This document shows, piece by piece, positions 1-7,398 of a stretch of 17,488 bases of DNA. This DNA is from W11650 sp963550755. GTDB lineage: Bacteria > Bacillota > Clostridia > Lachnospirales > Vallitaleaceae. The stretch is taken from assembly GCA_963550755.1 (NCBI GenBank), contig CAUVDV010000034.1:1-17488 (forward strand), read 5' to 3'. Position 1 is the first letter of the stretch; every line of letters starts with the position of its first letter. A model generated the notes under the pieces. It had not been told where the DNA came from. It saw only the letters and a program-made list of their open reading frames with translations, and searched no databases. Both the position numbers and the translations under genes were made by a program.

Positions 1-4
1 TTTC

Positions 5-1087
5 TTATCCTTTCAGCGCTCCGAAACCGCTGCGCAGCGCGGCGCGCCGGGTAAATGAATGATACATCCCCCAAGCTTTCATATTTCTAAGAAAAATATT
101 CCTTTTCAGCGGCCGGCAGGCGGCGGTGTATTGGCCGGCAAAGTTTTCGAGCCCGCGGGCCTTGATAGCTTCAGCCAAGGCTGCGGCCGAGCGAAAAGCA
201 TAGCTGAAGCCTTCGGCTGAGCTGGGGCTGATAAAACCGCCCGCTTCGCCAAGCAGCGCAATCTTGCGGTTACCGGTCAGAAGCTGGTTGTTCACCGGCC
301 GCAGCAGCTCGCAGCCTTCCCGGCGAAGTCTGGCGCCAAAGGACAGCCCCCTCGCCTCCAATCTTTCTTTCAGCCTTAAAAAACAGTCGCTGGGACTCCC
401 CAGCATTTGATCCTGGCGAAAAGCCCCGCCCAAAACGATCGCGTTTTCCTTGGGAATCAGCCATGAATAAAAATCGCTGACCCGCTCATCGACAATCGCC
501 GCATAATAATCAATCCCGCCCGTATTTTCATACCATTCCTGAATCGACACATAGCGCGGACAATCCCAATTTTTATAAAGCTTCCGCCGAAAAACCGAAC
601 CGGCTCCGTCGGCGGCCGCTACCATTCGGCTGCGGATTCTTTTTTCCCCGCCGCCGGCCCGATTTTTAATGACCAGTTCAACCCCCTGCGGGCAGCGGTG
701 AAAGTTCTTCACATCATAGCCGCCTTTCTTTTCTACTTTAGGCGGCACCAAACTGACCAACCATTGCTCAAACCTTCCCCGATCCATATTATAATAGCGC
801 TTTTGATAACTGCGTTCCAGCGGGTAATTTAAGTCCATCACCCGCAAGGCAAATGTCTGCGGGTGGATCAAAACCTCGGTCGGCAGATTTAAATTCATCT
901 CCGCCATGGCTTTTTGCGCACTTTCTGACAACAGTCCGCCGCAGCATTTCATTGACCACCCCGCCTCGGTGATCGGCTTTTTATCCAGCAGCAGCACCCG
1001 GTAAGAATCCGGCAGCAGCCGGGCCAAAGTCGCTCCGGCCGGCCCCGCCCCGACAATAACAATATCATAATCCAAGTCTTTTTTCAT
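5..1087 (-). CDS. FAD-dependent oxidoreductase, geranylgeranyl-reductase family
   Basis: A 360-residue soluble flavoprotein. The N-terminal dinucleotide-binding fold reads IVIVGAGPAGATLARLL, with the GxGxxG glycines at residues 13, 15 and 18. A conserved Cys-Cys-Gly-Gly at 48-51 follows, then AADGAGS at 158-164 and GEAGGFISPSSAEGFSYAFR at 280-299, the second FAD-contact motif of this group. This is the layout of geranylgeranyl reductase/halogenase-like flavoproteins (FAD_binding_3-type), which reduce or oxidise hydrophobic substrates; the substrate here cannot be told from sequence. The start is an ATG preceded by GTGGAG at 5-nt spacing. It lies 43 nt downstream of aconitase on the same strand, so it is probably the last gene of the citrate synthase operon. 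The family call is fairly secure. A role in the TCA cycle is only suggested by position. Confidence 0.82.
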   Translation of the reverse strand: MKKDLDYDIVIVGAGPAGATLARLLPDSYRVLLLDKKPITEAGWSMKCCGGLLSESAQKAMAEMNLNLPTEVLIHPQTFALRVMDLNYPLERSYQKRYYNMDRGRFEQWLVSLVPPKVEKKGGYDVKNFHRCPQGVELVIKNRAGGGEKRIRSRMVAAADGAGSVFRRKLYKNWDCPRYVSIQEWYENTGGIDYYAAIVDERVSDFYSWLIPKENAIVLGGAFRQDQMLGSPSDCFLRLKERLEARGLSFGARLRREGCELLRPVNNQLLTGNRKIALLGEAGGFISPSSAEGFSYAFRSAAALAEAIKARGLENFAGQYTAACRPLKRNIFLRNMKAWGMYHSFTRRAALRSGFGALKG

Positions 1088-1130
1088 ATTTACTCCACTT
1101 TCTTATGGTAAACCTGACGATCCTTTGCAT

Positions 1131-3950
1131 TTAAATATTTTCGTTATCCTGTATGCGCTCTGCCAGTCCCAGCAGCACTGTATTTAAAATTCCGCCGTTT
1201 AAAAAATATTCGATCTCGATTTCATTATCCAGCCGGCTTTTGACCGTAAAGCTTTGACAACTCCCGGCCTTAACCGCCTCAACTTGCAGCAGCGCGTTCG
1301 GCTGCCAGCCGCCGGTCAGCCGCAGCGTATATTCTTCCGTGCCGTCCAGGCCAAGCCCCGCCGCCGATTCTCCTTCTAAAAATTCCAGCGGCAAAATCCC
1401 CATGCCCAATAAATTGCTGCGGTGAATCCGTTCAAAGCTTTCGGCAATAACCGCCTTGATCCCCAAAAGAAGCGGACCCTTCGCCGCCCAATCGCGGCTG
1501 CTGCCGGTGCCGTACTCTTTACCAGCCAGCATGACCAGCGGTCTGGCCGCTTGCCGATACTCAACCGCCGCATCATAAATCGTCAACAGCCGCCCGTCCT
1601 TCTTAGTATAGCCGCCGACCTTACCGCCCGCCATTTGGTTGCGCAGACGGATATTGGCAAAGGTTCCCCGCATCATGACCTCATGATTGCCGCGCCGCGA
1701 GCCGTAGGAGTTAAAGTCAGCCGACGCTACGCCATGCTCGGTCAAATAGCGGGCAGCCGGACTATCCGGCGCAATACTGCCGGCCGGAGAAATATGGTCG
1801 GTCGTCACCGAATCGCCCAGCACCCCCAAAGCCCTGGCCTTTGACAAAAAGCAAAGCGCTTGTTCCGGTCGACCGCTTACTATCTGCTCTGTGGTTTTAT
1901 TCCCGCCAGCCGACCGCTCGCCGCTGCCGGCCGGCTTTGCTGTTTGCTCCCCATTGACCGCCGCCTCGCCCGCAGACATTGCCTTTAGCGCTCCGGCCGT
2001 TTCGCCGGCTGTTTCCTTCTTTCCGGCCGTTTCCGTCAGTTTCTCCCACAGGCCGGCAAAAAAATCCGGCCGCCGAACATAGGTTGAGCTCGGCTCCCAC
2101 GGATAAAGCGGCGTCCTTTTTCCCGATAAGGCCCGCCATTTTTCGGTAAACGCGCTGATATTCTCCCGGAAAAACTCCGGCAAAACCGCCGCCTGGATGG
2201 TTTCCTCCATTTCCTGCCGGCTGGGACAAATATCTTGCCAGTAAACAGCTTTATGTTCCGGGGTAAAGCCCAGCGGCTCGCTTGTTAAATCAATATCAAT
2301 TCGGCCGGCCAAAGCAAAAGCCACCACTAAAAGGGGCGATGCCAAATAATTCGCCGGGATCAGCGGATGAATCCGGCCCTCAAAGTTCCGGTTGCCGCTT
2401 AAAATCCCCACCACCTGCAAATCACCGGCTTTGATTTGACGGCTGACCTCTTCCGATAACGGCCCGCTGTTGCCGATGCAGGTGGCGCAGCCGTATCCGG
2501 CCACGGCAAAGCCCAGTTTTTCCAAATACGGCAGCAGACCCGCTTTTTGCAAGTATCGGGTAACCGCCAAAGAGCCCGGCGCAAAACTGGTTTTAACATA
2601 AACCGGCACCCGCAGGCCCGCTTCAACCGCTTTTTTCGCCACCAGCCCCGCCCCCAAAACAACCTGCGGATTGGAGGTATTGGTGCAGCTGGTAATCGCC
2701 GCCAAGACAATATCGCCGTTGGCTAAATGAAATTCGCCGCTTGCTTCTTTCCCCGCGTTGCTTGTCTTTTCCCGCTCTGTCCGCAGCGGATAAGCAGCGG
2801 CAAAGCTGGCCTTTGTGTCCGGCAGCGGCACCAAATCCTGCGGCCTTTTCGGCCCGGCTAAAGCCGGCCGGACAGTGCTTAAATCAACCGTTACAACTTG
2901 CGTATACTTTGGCGGCCGGCTGCCTTTTTCCCGGAAAAGCTGATTTTTGCGGCAATAGTTCTCGACCAGCCGAATCTGCTCCGGTGTGCGGCCGGTCAGG
3001 CGCAAATAATCCAGGGTTTTCTCGTCTACCGGAAAATAGCCCATGGTCGCTCCGTATTCCGGCGACATATTGGCAACGGTCGCCCGGTCGGTAACGCTTA
3101 AACGCTCCGCCCCTTCGCCAAAATACTCAACAAACTTCCCCACCACCTTGACCTGACGCAGCAAATGTGTCAGGTATAAAACTAAATCAGTAGCCGTTAC
3201 GCCGTCTGACAGCCGGCCGTTTAATTCTACGCCTACTACTTCGGGATTGAGCAAATAAATCGGCTGCCCGAGCATGGCCGCTTCCGCCTCAATCCCGCCG
3301 ACTCCCCAGCCAAGTACCCCTAAGCCGTTAATCATCGTGGTATGACTGTCGGTGCCAACCACCGTATCGGGATAGCACAAATCGCCGCCTTCCAGCACCA
3401 CCCCGGCAATCTGTTCCAGATTGACCTGATGGCAGATCCCCTGTCCGGGCGCATGCACCCGAAAGCCCGGCAAAGCGTTTTCCGCCCACTTCAAAAAACG
3501 ATAGCGCTCGGCGTTGCGCCGAAACTCCAAGTCCACGTTTTGCGCCAGCGCTTCGGGCGTACCGGTATAATCCATAGAAACGGAATGATCGATCACCAAA
3601 TCCACCGGAATCCGCGGATAAATAGCGGCCGGATCCATTCCCATGGCGGCCGCCTCATCCCGCATCGCCGCCAAGTCAACCACCGCCGGTACGCCGGTTA
3701 AATCCTGCAATAAAATCCGGCCCGGCAAAAAAGGAATTTCCTTGGCCTCATAGCGCTCGCTCCAGCGTCCAATCCGCTGCAAATACTCATCCGTAAAATA
3801 TTTGCCGTCATAATGGCGCAAATTGTTTTCTACTAATAACCGAATCGAAAACGGCAAGTCCGCTATTTCAATCTTATGCGCCGCGCACCAAGCGGCAATG
3901 TCAAAATAGCGTTTTCCGTTTTCTAATCTTGCTTGATACTTCTCCAACAT
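1131..3950 (-). CDS. acnA: aconitate hydratase (AcnA/IRP type)
   Basis: Interconverts citrate and isocitrate through cis-aconitate, using a [4Fe-4S] cluster in the cytoplasm. With the ATG start it has 939 residues. Visible landmarks: VVGTDSHTTMINGLGVLGWG near 197-216; the three cluster cysteines in SCTNTS (Cys 422) and GYGCATCIGNSGPL (Cys 488 and 491); then the swivel domain with GDSVTTDHISPAGSI (near 712), YGSRRGNHEVMMRGTFANIR and KEYGTGSSRDWAAKGP (near 811). It is somewhat longer than the usual 880-910 residues because of a low-complexity Ala/Gly/Glu/Thr linker (about 639-695) between the cluster-binding part and the swivel domain. A TTG two codons upstream (3956) is an alternative start. 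AGAGG lies 4 nt before the TTG and 10 nt before the ATG, so the choice is not certain. It lies 176 nt downstream of citrate synthase on the same strand. Confidence 0.95.
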   Translation of the reverse strand: MLEKYQARLENGKRYFDIAAWCAAHKIEIADLPFSIRLLVENNLRHYDGKYFTDEYLQRIGRWSERYEAKEIPFLPGRILLQDLTGVPAVVDLAAMRDEAAAMGMDPAAIYPRIPVDLVIDHSVSMDYTGTPEALAQNVDLEFRRNAERYRFLKWAENALPGFRVHAPGQGICHQVNLEQIAGVVLEGGDLCYPDTVVGTDSHTTMINGLGVLGWGVGGIEAEAAMLGQPIYLLNPEVVGVELNGRLSDGVTATDLVLYLTHLLRQVKVVGKFVEYFGEGAERLSVTDRATVANMSPEYGATMGYFPVDEKTLDYLRLTGRTPEQIRLVENYCRKNQLFREKGSRPPKYTQVVTVDLSTVRPALAGPKRPQDLVPLPDTKASFAAAYPLRTEREKTSNAGKEASGEFHLANGDIVLAAITSCTNTSNPQVVLGAGLVAKKAVEAGLRVPVYVKTSFAPGSLAVTRYLQKAGLLPYLEKLGFAVAGYGCATCIGNSGPLSEEVSRQIKAGDLQVVGILSGNRNFEGRIHPLIPANYLASPLLVVAFALAGRIDIDLTSEPLGFTPEHKAVYWQDICPSRQEMEETIQAAVLPEFFRENISAFTEKWRALSGKRTPLYPWEPSSTYVRRPDFFAGLWEKLTETAGKKETAGETAGALKAMSAGEAAVNGEQTAKPAGSGERSAGGNKTTEQIVSGRPEQALCFLSKARALGVLGDSVTTDHISPAGSIAPDSPAARYLTEHGVASADFNSYGSRRGNHEVMMRGTFANIRLRNQMAGGKVGGYTKKDGRLLTIYDAAVEYRQAARPLVMLAGKEYGTGSSRDWAAKGPLLLGIKAVIAESFERIHRSNLLGMGILPLEFLEGESAAGLGLDGTEEYTLRLTGGWQPNALLQVEAVKAGSCQSFTVKSRLDNEIEIEYFLNGGILNTVLLGLAERIQDNENI
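1868..2036 (-). repeat. repeat-derived linker inside aconitase
   Basis: This part of the aconitase gene encodes a low-complexity segment rich in Ala, Gly, Glu, Thr and Lys. The plus strand carries three near-identical 11-mers, CCGGCCGTTTC at 1993-2003, CCGGCTGTTTC at 2005-2015 and CCGGCCGTTTC at 2023-2033, giving repeated Glu-Thr-Ala-Gly peptide units. The frame stays open, so the enzyme is not broken. The segment falls where AcnA-type enzymes have the flexible linker to domain 4. Small local duplication is the likely origin. Confidence 0.7.
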
Positions 3951-4126
3951 TCCCAATTAACCTCTTTCTGATTTTTATATCAACTTCGCTTTCCCCGTCA
4001 ATAATGCAGCTTTAGGGGCTGCGCTTTTTATCGTACCTGCGCCCAAACGCAAGCCTTTGCCCTTAACGGCGCGTCAAAGACAGCGTTTTTCCGCCCTTAA
4101 GGCGCAGCTCCGTTTGCCGCCGCCGA

Positions 4127-5494
4127 CTATCTTTTCGCCAGTTCCGTATATTCTTTGCGCTCACCCACCATTTTGTAGGCCGGACGAATGATTTTACTTT
4201 GATTGACCGACTCCTCCAGCCGGTGCGCGCACCAGCCGGCAATCCGCGCCACGGCAAAAAGCGGCGTCAGCAACTCCTGCGGAACGCCCAGCATATCATA
4301 AATCAAGCCGCTGTAAAAATCAATATTAACCGCTACCGGCGTTTTTAGTCCCTTTTGCTGCATCACCAGCCGCGGCGCGATCCGCTCAACCATTTGATAT
4401 AGGCGAAATTCCTCCTCCCGGCCTTTTTCTGCCGCCAAATCAGCCGCATATTTTTTGAGCAGTACTTCCCTGGGATCGGATAAGGTATAAACGGCATGCC
4501 CGACGCCATAAATCAGCCCCTGCCGGTCAAAGGCTTTCTTGTCCAGCACTGCCTGCAGATAAGCCGTCAGCTCCGCTTCATCCGTTAAATCTTTAACATT
4601 TTGTTTTAAATCCGCGATCATTTGCGGCGTTTTGCTGTTCGCTCCGCCGTGCTTCGTCCCTTTCAGCGCGCCCAGCGCCGCCGCTATGACCGAATAAGTA
4701 TCGGTGCCGGCGGAGGATACGACATGCACGGTAAAGGTGGAGTTATTGCCGCCGCCATGCTCGGCATGCAGCACCAGCAAAATGTCTAAGAGCCGCGCTT
4801 CGGTCTTAGTGAACTGATTGTCCTTGCGCAGCATGTGCAAAAAGTTTTCAGCGGTTGAATAACCGGCCTGCGGCGCGTGGATCACTAAGCTTTTCCCCTT
4901 GTGATAATGCTCCGCCGCGTAATAACTGTAAACCGCCAGCATCGGAAAAATCGCAATCAGACGAATACATTGCCTCAGCACTTTTTCCGGCTCGCTGCTT
5001 TCCGCATCCGGGTCAAGGCTGTGAAGGGAAAGCACGCTTCTGGCAAAGCTGTTCATCAGCGAATGGCTGGGCATATTCAAAATAATGCCGCGGGTAAAAT
5101 CCTCCGGAAACTTTTGCCGCCAGCCGCTTAATTCCTGCTGAAAAGCCGCCAGCTCCGCCTGATCCGGGAGTCTGCCCATTAACAGCAAATAGACGATTTC
5201 CTCAAAACCAAACCGCTTTTCCCGAACAAAGCCGTCAACCAACTGGCGGATATCATAGCCCCGATAAAAAAGTTCGCCGTCCACCGGCACGATTTCGCCC
5301 TCGTCCACATAATAAGAATGAATCCCGCCGATATTGGTCAGCCCCGCCAAAACACCTTTGCCGTTGCTGTCCCGCAGTCCTCTTTTGACATCGAATCGGG
5401 AATACAGCTCATTGGGAATCTTGGTATTCACTTCGGCCGCCGCCGCCCATTTTTCTATATTTTTACCTGTATCTTTCGCACTTTCCTTATCCAT
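4127..5494 (-). CDS. gltA: citrate synthase
   Basis: Condenses oxaloacetate with acetyl-CoA to citrate. The protein has 455 residues from the chosen ATG. The active-site signature GVGHAVYTLSDPR contains the catalytic His 333; LHAEHGGGNNST supplies His 243 and 246; NIDFYSG contains the catalytic Asp 392. The N-terminal extension (about 60 residues before the citrate synthase fold) is seen in other clostridial homologues. The start at 5494 is preferred because AGGAAGGAAG lies 5 nt before it. An in-frame TTG at 5521 has no comparable site. It is the first gene of a minus-strand run with aconitase and an FAD oxidoreductase. The likely promoter is the consensus site at 5948-5976, some 450 nt upstream. 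A methylcitrate activity cannot be excluded, but pairing with aconitase favours true citrate synthase. Confidence 0.95.
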   Translation of the reverse strand: MDKESAKDTGKNIEKWAAAAEVNTKIPNELYSRFDVKRGLRDSNGKGVLAGLTNIGGIHSYYVDEGEIVPVDGELFYRGYDIRQLVDGFVREKRFGFEEIVYLLLMGRLPDQAELAAFQQELSGWRQKFPEDFTRGIILNMPSHSLMNSFARSVLSLHSLDPDAESSEPEKVLRQCIRLIAIFPMLAVYSYYAAEHYHKGKSLVIHAPQAGYSTAENFLHMLRKDNQFTKTEARLLDILLVLHAEHGGGNNSTFTVHVVSSAGTDTYSVIAAALGALKGTKHGGANSKTPQMIADLKQNVKDLTDEAELTAYLQAVLDKKAFDRQGLIYGVGHAVYTLSDPREVLLKKYAADLAAEKGREEEFRLYQMVERIAPRLVMQQKGLKTPVAVNIDFYSGLIYDMLGVPQELLTPLFAVARIAGWCAHRLEESVNQSKIIRPAYKMVGERKEYTELAKR

Positions 5495-5535
5495 TGCCGC
5501 TTCCTTCCTGTACACTGTCAAATTTTTCTAAACCT

Positions 5536-5940
5536 TTAAACTTGCCATTTACCTAAACGGCGGCTGCCAACTCTTTTTAACTCAACTTTCCCATAGTCTT
5601 TTTGGGCTCTATCCCGCTCAGAGAGCGGGTGCATGGACTCCACTTTCGGCAATTTGCTCCGCAATTTGCCTATCGTTCCCGCCATGCAACGAGCCTAAAA
5701 AAGACTGTTCTGACGAACATGGGAAAGTTGAGTTTTTAATATTCCTTGCTTTTGCAGCTTAGGCAGCAAGCGTTTCATTGTCCCTATGGAAATCTCCGAC
5801 CTTCCGCCTCTCTCCGGTATAAATTTATCCGAAAATCACTTCCCAAATCAATCAGTTCCGGCTCGCGAAGTCCATATTGCTTCGCTTCACGAAACATTTT
5901 AGGAATACCGCTGATGAAAACTGTGGCATCATTCTCCTCA
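5536..5940 (-). pseudogene. 3' relic of a winged-helix ATP-binding/AlbA-type regulator, interrupted by an inserted element
   Basis: On the minus strand a frame reads GIPKMFREAKQYGLREPEL then IDLGSDFRINLYR, which matches the C-terminal ATPase-like part of the AlbA-domain/RecG-like 'putative DNA-binding' proteins. It stops at TAG shortly after. In another frame the sequence continues as EISIGTMKRLLPKLQKQGIL, the recognition part of the C-terminal winged helix. Roughly 40-50 residues that normally lie between these two parts are missing. The frame is then broken by the 152-bp element at 5581-5732. With the element and one copy of its target repeat removed, the frame reads GILKRVGSRRLGKWQV followed by a stop at 5536-5538, a typical winged-helix C-terminus. 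The 5' two-thirds of the gene are absent. Family assignment rests on recall of conserved phrases and was not searched. Confidence 0.7.
5581..5732. mobile_element. 152-bp MITE-like element with 14-bp terminal inverted repeats and 7-bp target duplication
   Basis: The ends are perfect 14-bp inverted repeats, CTCAACTTTCCCAT at 5581-5594 and its complement at 5719-5732. They are flanked by the direct repeat TTTTTAA at 5574-5580 and 5733-5739. Inside are a second long imperfect stem (5595-5609 with 5691-5706), a hairpin GTTC-TGAC-GAAC (5707-5718), CCCGCTC-AGA-GAGCGGG (5613-5629), a GCATGG/CCATGC stem (5631-5636 with 5682-5687) enclosing a further hairpin at 5648-5670. There is no transposase, so if mobile it was moved in trans. 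Insertion is supported independently: excision with one target copy restores a sensible winged-helix reading frame in the host relic. The parent insertion-sequence family was not identified. Confidence 0.8.
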
Positions 5941-5947
5941 TACCAAG

Positions 5948-5976
5948 ATTATAAGCACGCCCCGACTAAATGTCAA
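5948..5976 (-). promoter_or_regulatory. perfect consensus sigma-A promoter, minus strand
   Basis: TTGACA occupies 5971-5976 and TATAAT 5948-5953 on the minus strand, separated by exactly 17 nt. Transcription would begin near 5941 and run through the gene relic and the inserted element towards citrate synthase. No better promoter was seen nearer to that gene, so this is the best candidate for the citrate synthase-aconitase-oxidoreductase operon. It lies where the relic loses homology, which suggests it arrived or was exposed by the deletion. Activity is inferred. Confidence 0.65.
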
Positions 5977-6000
5977 ACCAAATCCGATAGATTTCTTTTT

Positions 6001-6180
6001 TCTAGCCCTTGTGACCGTACTACTATTAAATCTATTTTAATTTCATTCTTCAAAATCAGCCCGGATTTTTTCCCGCTTTCAGCCGCTGTTTTCCTCCGTT
6101 TAAAAATGCCGGTCATAGAGAACAGTCCTTCATTCGTAATGAGCAGCTTACCTGAGCGGTCATATCTTTAAATAAAAAAC
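6001..6180. other. probable non-coding remnant between gene relic and mscS promoter
   Basis: About 180 nt without a convincing gene. The minus strand has an open frame of about 65 codons (roughly 6165 down to 5970) containing GKLLITNEGLFSMTGIFKR. It has no start codon with a ribosome site, no recognisable family and ends at the promoter above. The plus strand is also open here by chance. It may be further debris of the lost gene. Confidence 0.3.
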
Positions 6181-6196
6181 TTAAAATTGGTTTTAA

Positions 6197-6225
6197 TTGA
6201 CAATTTCGGTAAAAATCCTTAAAAT
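6197..6225 (+). promoter_or_regulatory. promoter of the mscS-type gene
   Basis: TTGACA at 6197-6202 and TAAAAT at 6220-6225 are separated by 17 nt in AT-rich DNA. The start of transcription would be near 6232, giving a leader of about 140 nt before the channel gene. The -35 box is perfect and the -10 has one mismatch. Confidence 0.6.
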
Positions 6226-6373
6226 AAAAATACAGAATTCTACTATGGTCAGGGAACTGATTGAGACATTTTTCATTTTTAAAGCCTAAGAAGTACTATT
6301 GTAAATTTTTCAACAAACGGTCTTGTTTATTGATATTATCGGAGCACGATTTGCTTTCTCCTAGGAGGATCTT

Positions 6374-7225
6374 ATGAAACCATTTTTTCTTATTTCCGCT
6401 TTTTTTTCTGGAGATAAACAAGCGATTTTAGAATATTTCGCTAAGCTGGGCGGACATCTTGTGCTGGCGGGGCTCACTTTGGCGGTTGGACTGTTTTTGA
6501 TCGCCCGCGCCGGCGGCCTGATCCGAACGGCCTTTCGCCGGGCCAAAATGGAGCCGACCGCGGCCGGCTTTCTGGAGTCCTTTATTGTCATTGCCTTAAA
6601 AGGACTGCTGGTGATCACCGTTGTTTTGCAGCTGGGCGTTAAGGAAAGCTCTATCATCGCCCTGCTCGGCACAATCGGACTGGCCGTTGGCATGGCGCTG
6701 CAAGGCTCGCTCTCTAATTTTGCCGGCGGCGTTTTGATTTTGATTTTAAAGCCCTTTAAAGTCGGCGACTTTATTGAAGTGCAAAGTTTTTCCGGCAAAA
6801 TTGAAAAAATTCAGGTTTTTCATTCCTGCCTGCTGACGCCCGACAACAAAACCGTCATCATCCCCAACGGCACGTTAATCAACTCGATCGTCATCAATCA
6901 CTCTGTCAAATCAACCCGCCGGGTGGAACTGACCTTGCAGGTGGGTTATGGCAGCGATATTAATGAAGTAAAATCGCTCCTGATGAGTCTATTAACTGCT
7001 CATCCCAAGGTCTTAAAAGAGCCCGCACCTTTTCTGCGGCTGACGGCACAGGCTACCAGCTCTCTGAACTTTACCGCCCGCGTCTGGGTCAAAAGCGAGG
7101 ATTACTGGGAGGTTACCTATGATCTCTTAGAAAGCTCCAAACAGCTCCTGGATCAGGCTGGCATTGAAATCCCCTATAATAAACTGGATGTTAATCTATA
7201 TTCTCAGCCACCTCATCTTCAATAA
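6374..7225 (+). CDS. mscS: small-conductance mechanosensitive channel (MscS family)
   Basis: A 283-residue membrane protein expected to open under membrane tension and release solutes during osmotic down-shock. Three hydrophobic segments lie near residues 22-45, 66-88 and 90-125. The third contains the Gly/Ala-rich pore helix LLGTIGLAVGMALQGSLSNF characteristic of MscS TM3. The beta domain follows with KPFKVGDFIEV and VIIPNGTLINSIVINHS, then a C-terminal alpha/beta domain. Length and order match the basic MscS form, with no extra domains. The start ATG has a strong AGGAGG 5 nt upstream. It is preceded by its own promoter and is transcribed away from the citrate synthase operon; no partner gene follows. 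Confidence 0.93.
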   Translation: MKPFFLISAFFSGDKQAILEYFAKLGGHLVLAGLTLAVGLFLIARAGGLIRTAFRRAKMEPTAAGFLESFIVIALKGLLVITVVLQLGVKESSIIALLGTIGLAVGMALQGSLSNFAGGVLILILKPFKVGDFIEVQSFSGKIEKIQVFHSCLLTPDNKTVIIPNGTLINSIVINHSVKSTRRVELTLQVGYGSDINEVKSLLMSLLTAHPKVLKEPAPFLRLTAQATSSLNFTARVWVKSEDYWEVTYDLLESSKQLLDQAGIEIPYNKLDVNLYSQPPHLQ

Positions 7226-7230
7226 TACTG

Positions 7231-7398
7231 TTTAATTGGGGCGATGCCCTTCTGCAGAGCCTTCTGCCGGTAACAGTCGGCAATATTATTGGCTGGGCGC
7301 TGCCAATTGGCGGGATTTATTTTCCGCTGCATTTATTTAACGTCAAATCCCCGGCGGGTATTTACGACGAAAATTCATGTCTTTCGGCAGCAAAATAA
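7231..7398 (+). pseudogene. C-terminal relic of a formate/nitrite transporter (FNT family)
   Basis: Immediately after the channel gene the plus strand encodes FNWGDALLQSLLPVTVGNII followed by GWALPIGGIYFPLH. The phrase LLPVTVGNIIG is very like the conserved last-helix motif of FocA/NirC-type transporters (N-L-I-P-V-T-x-G-N-I-I-G-G). The frame has no start codon, is closed by a stop at 7192-7194 upstream, and runs into unrelated codons before TAA at 7396-7398. Only about 35 of the usual 260-290 residues remain. The assignment rests on one short motif and was not searched. Confidence 0.55.

Noticed and set aside
1422..1844. 140-codon plus-strand frame inside aconitase
   Set aside because: Antisense shadow of a highly conserved enzyme in GC-rich DNA; no ribosome site.
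5746..6171. 141-codon plus-strand open frame between citrate synthase and mscS
   Set aside because: It lies opposite the winged-helix relic and the minus-strand promoter, has no ribosome site, and its composition is that of an antisense shadow.
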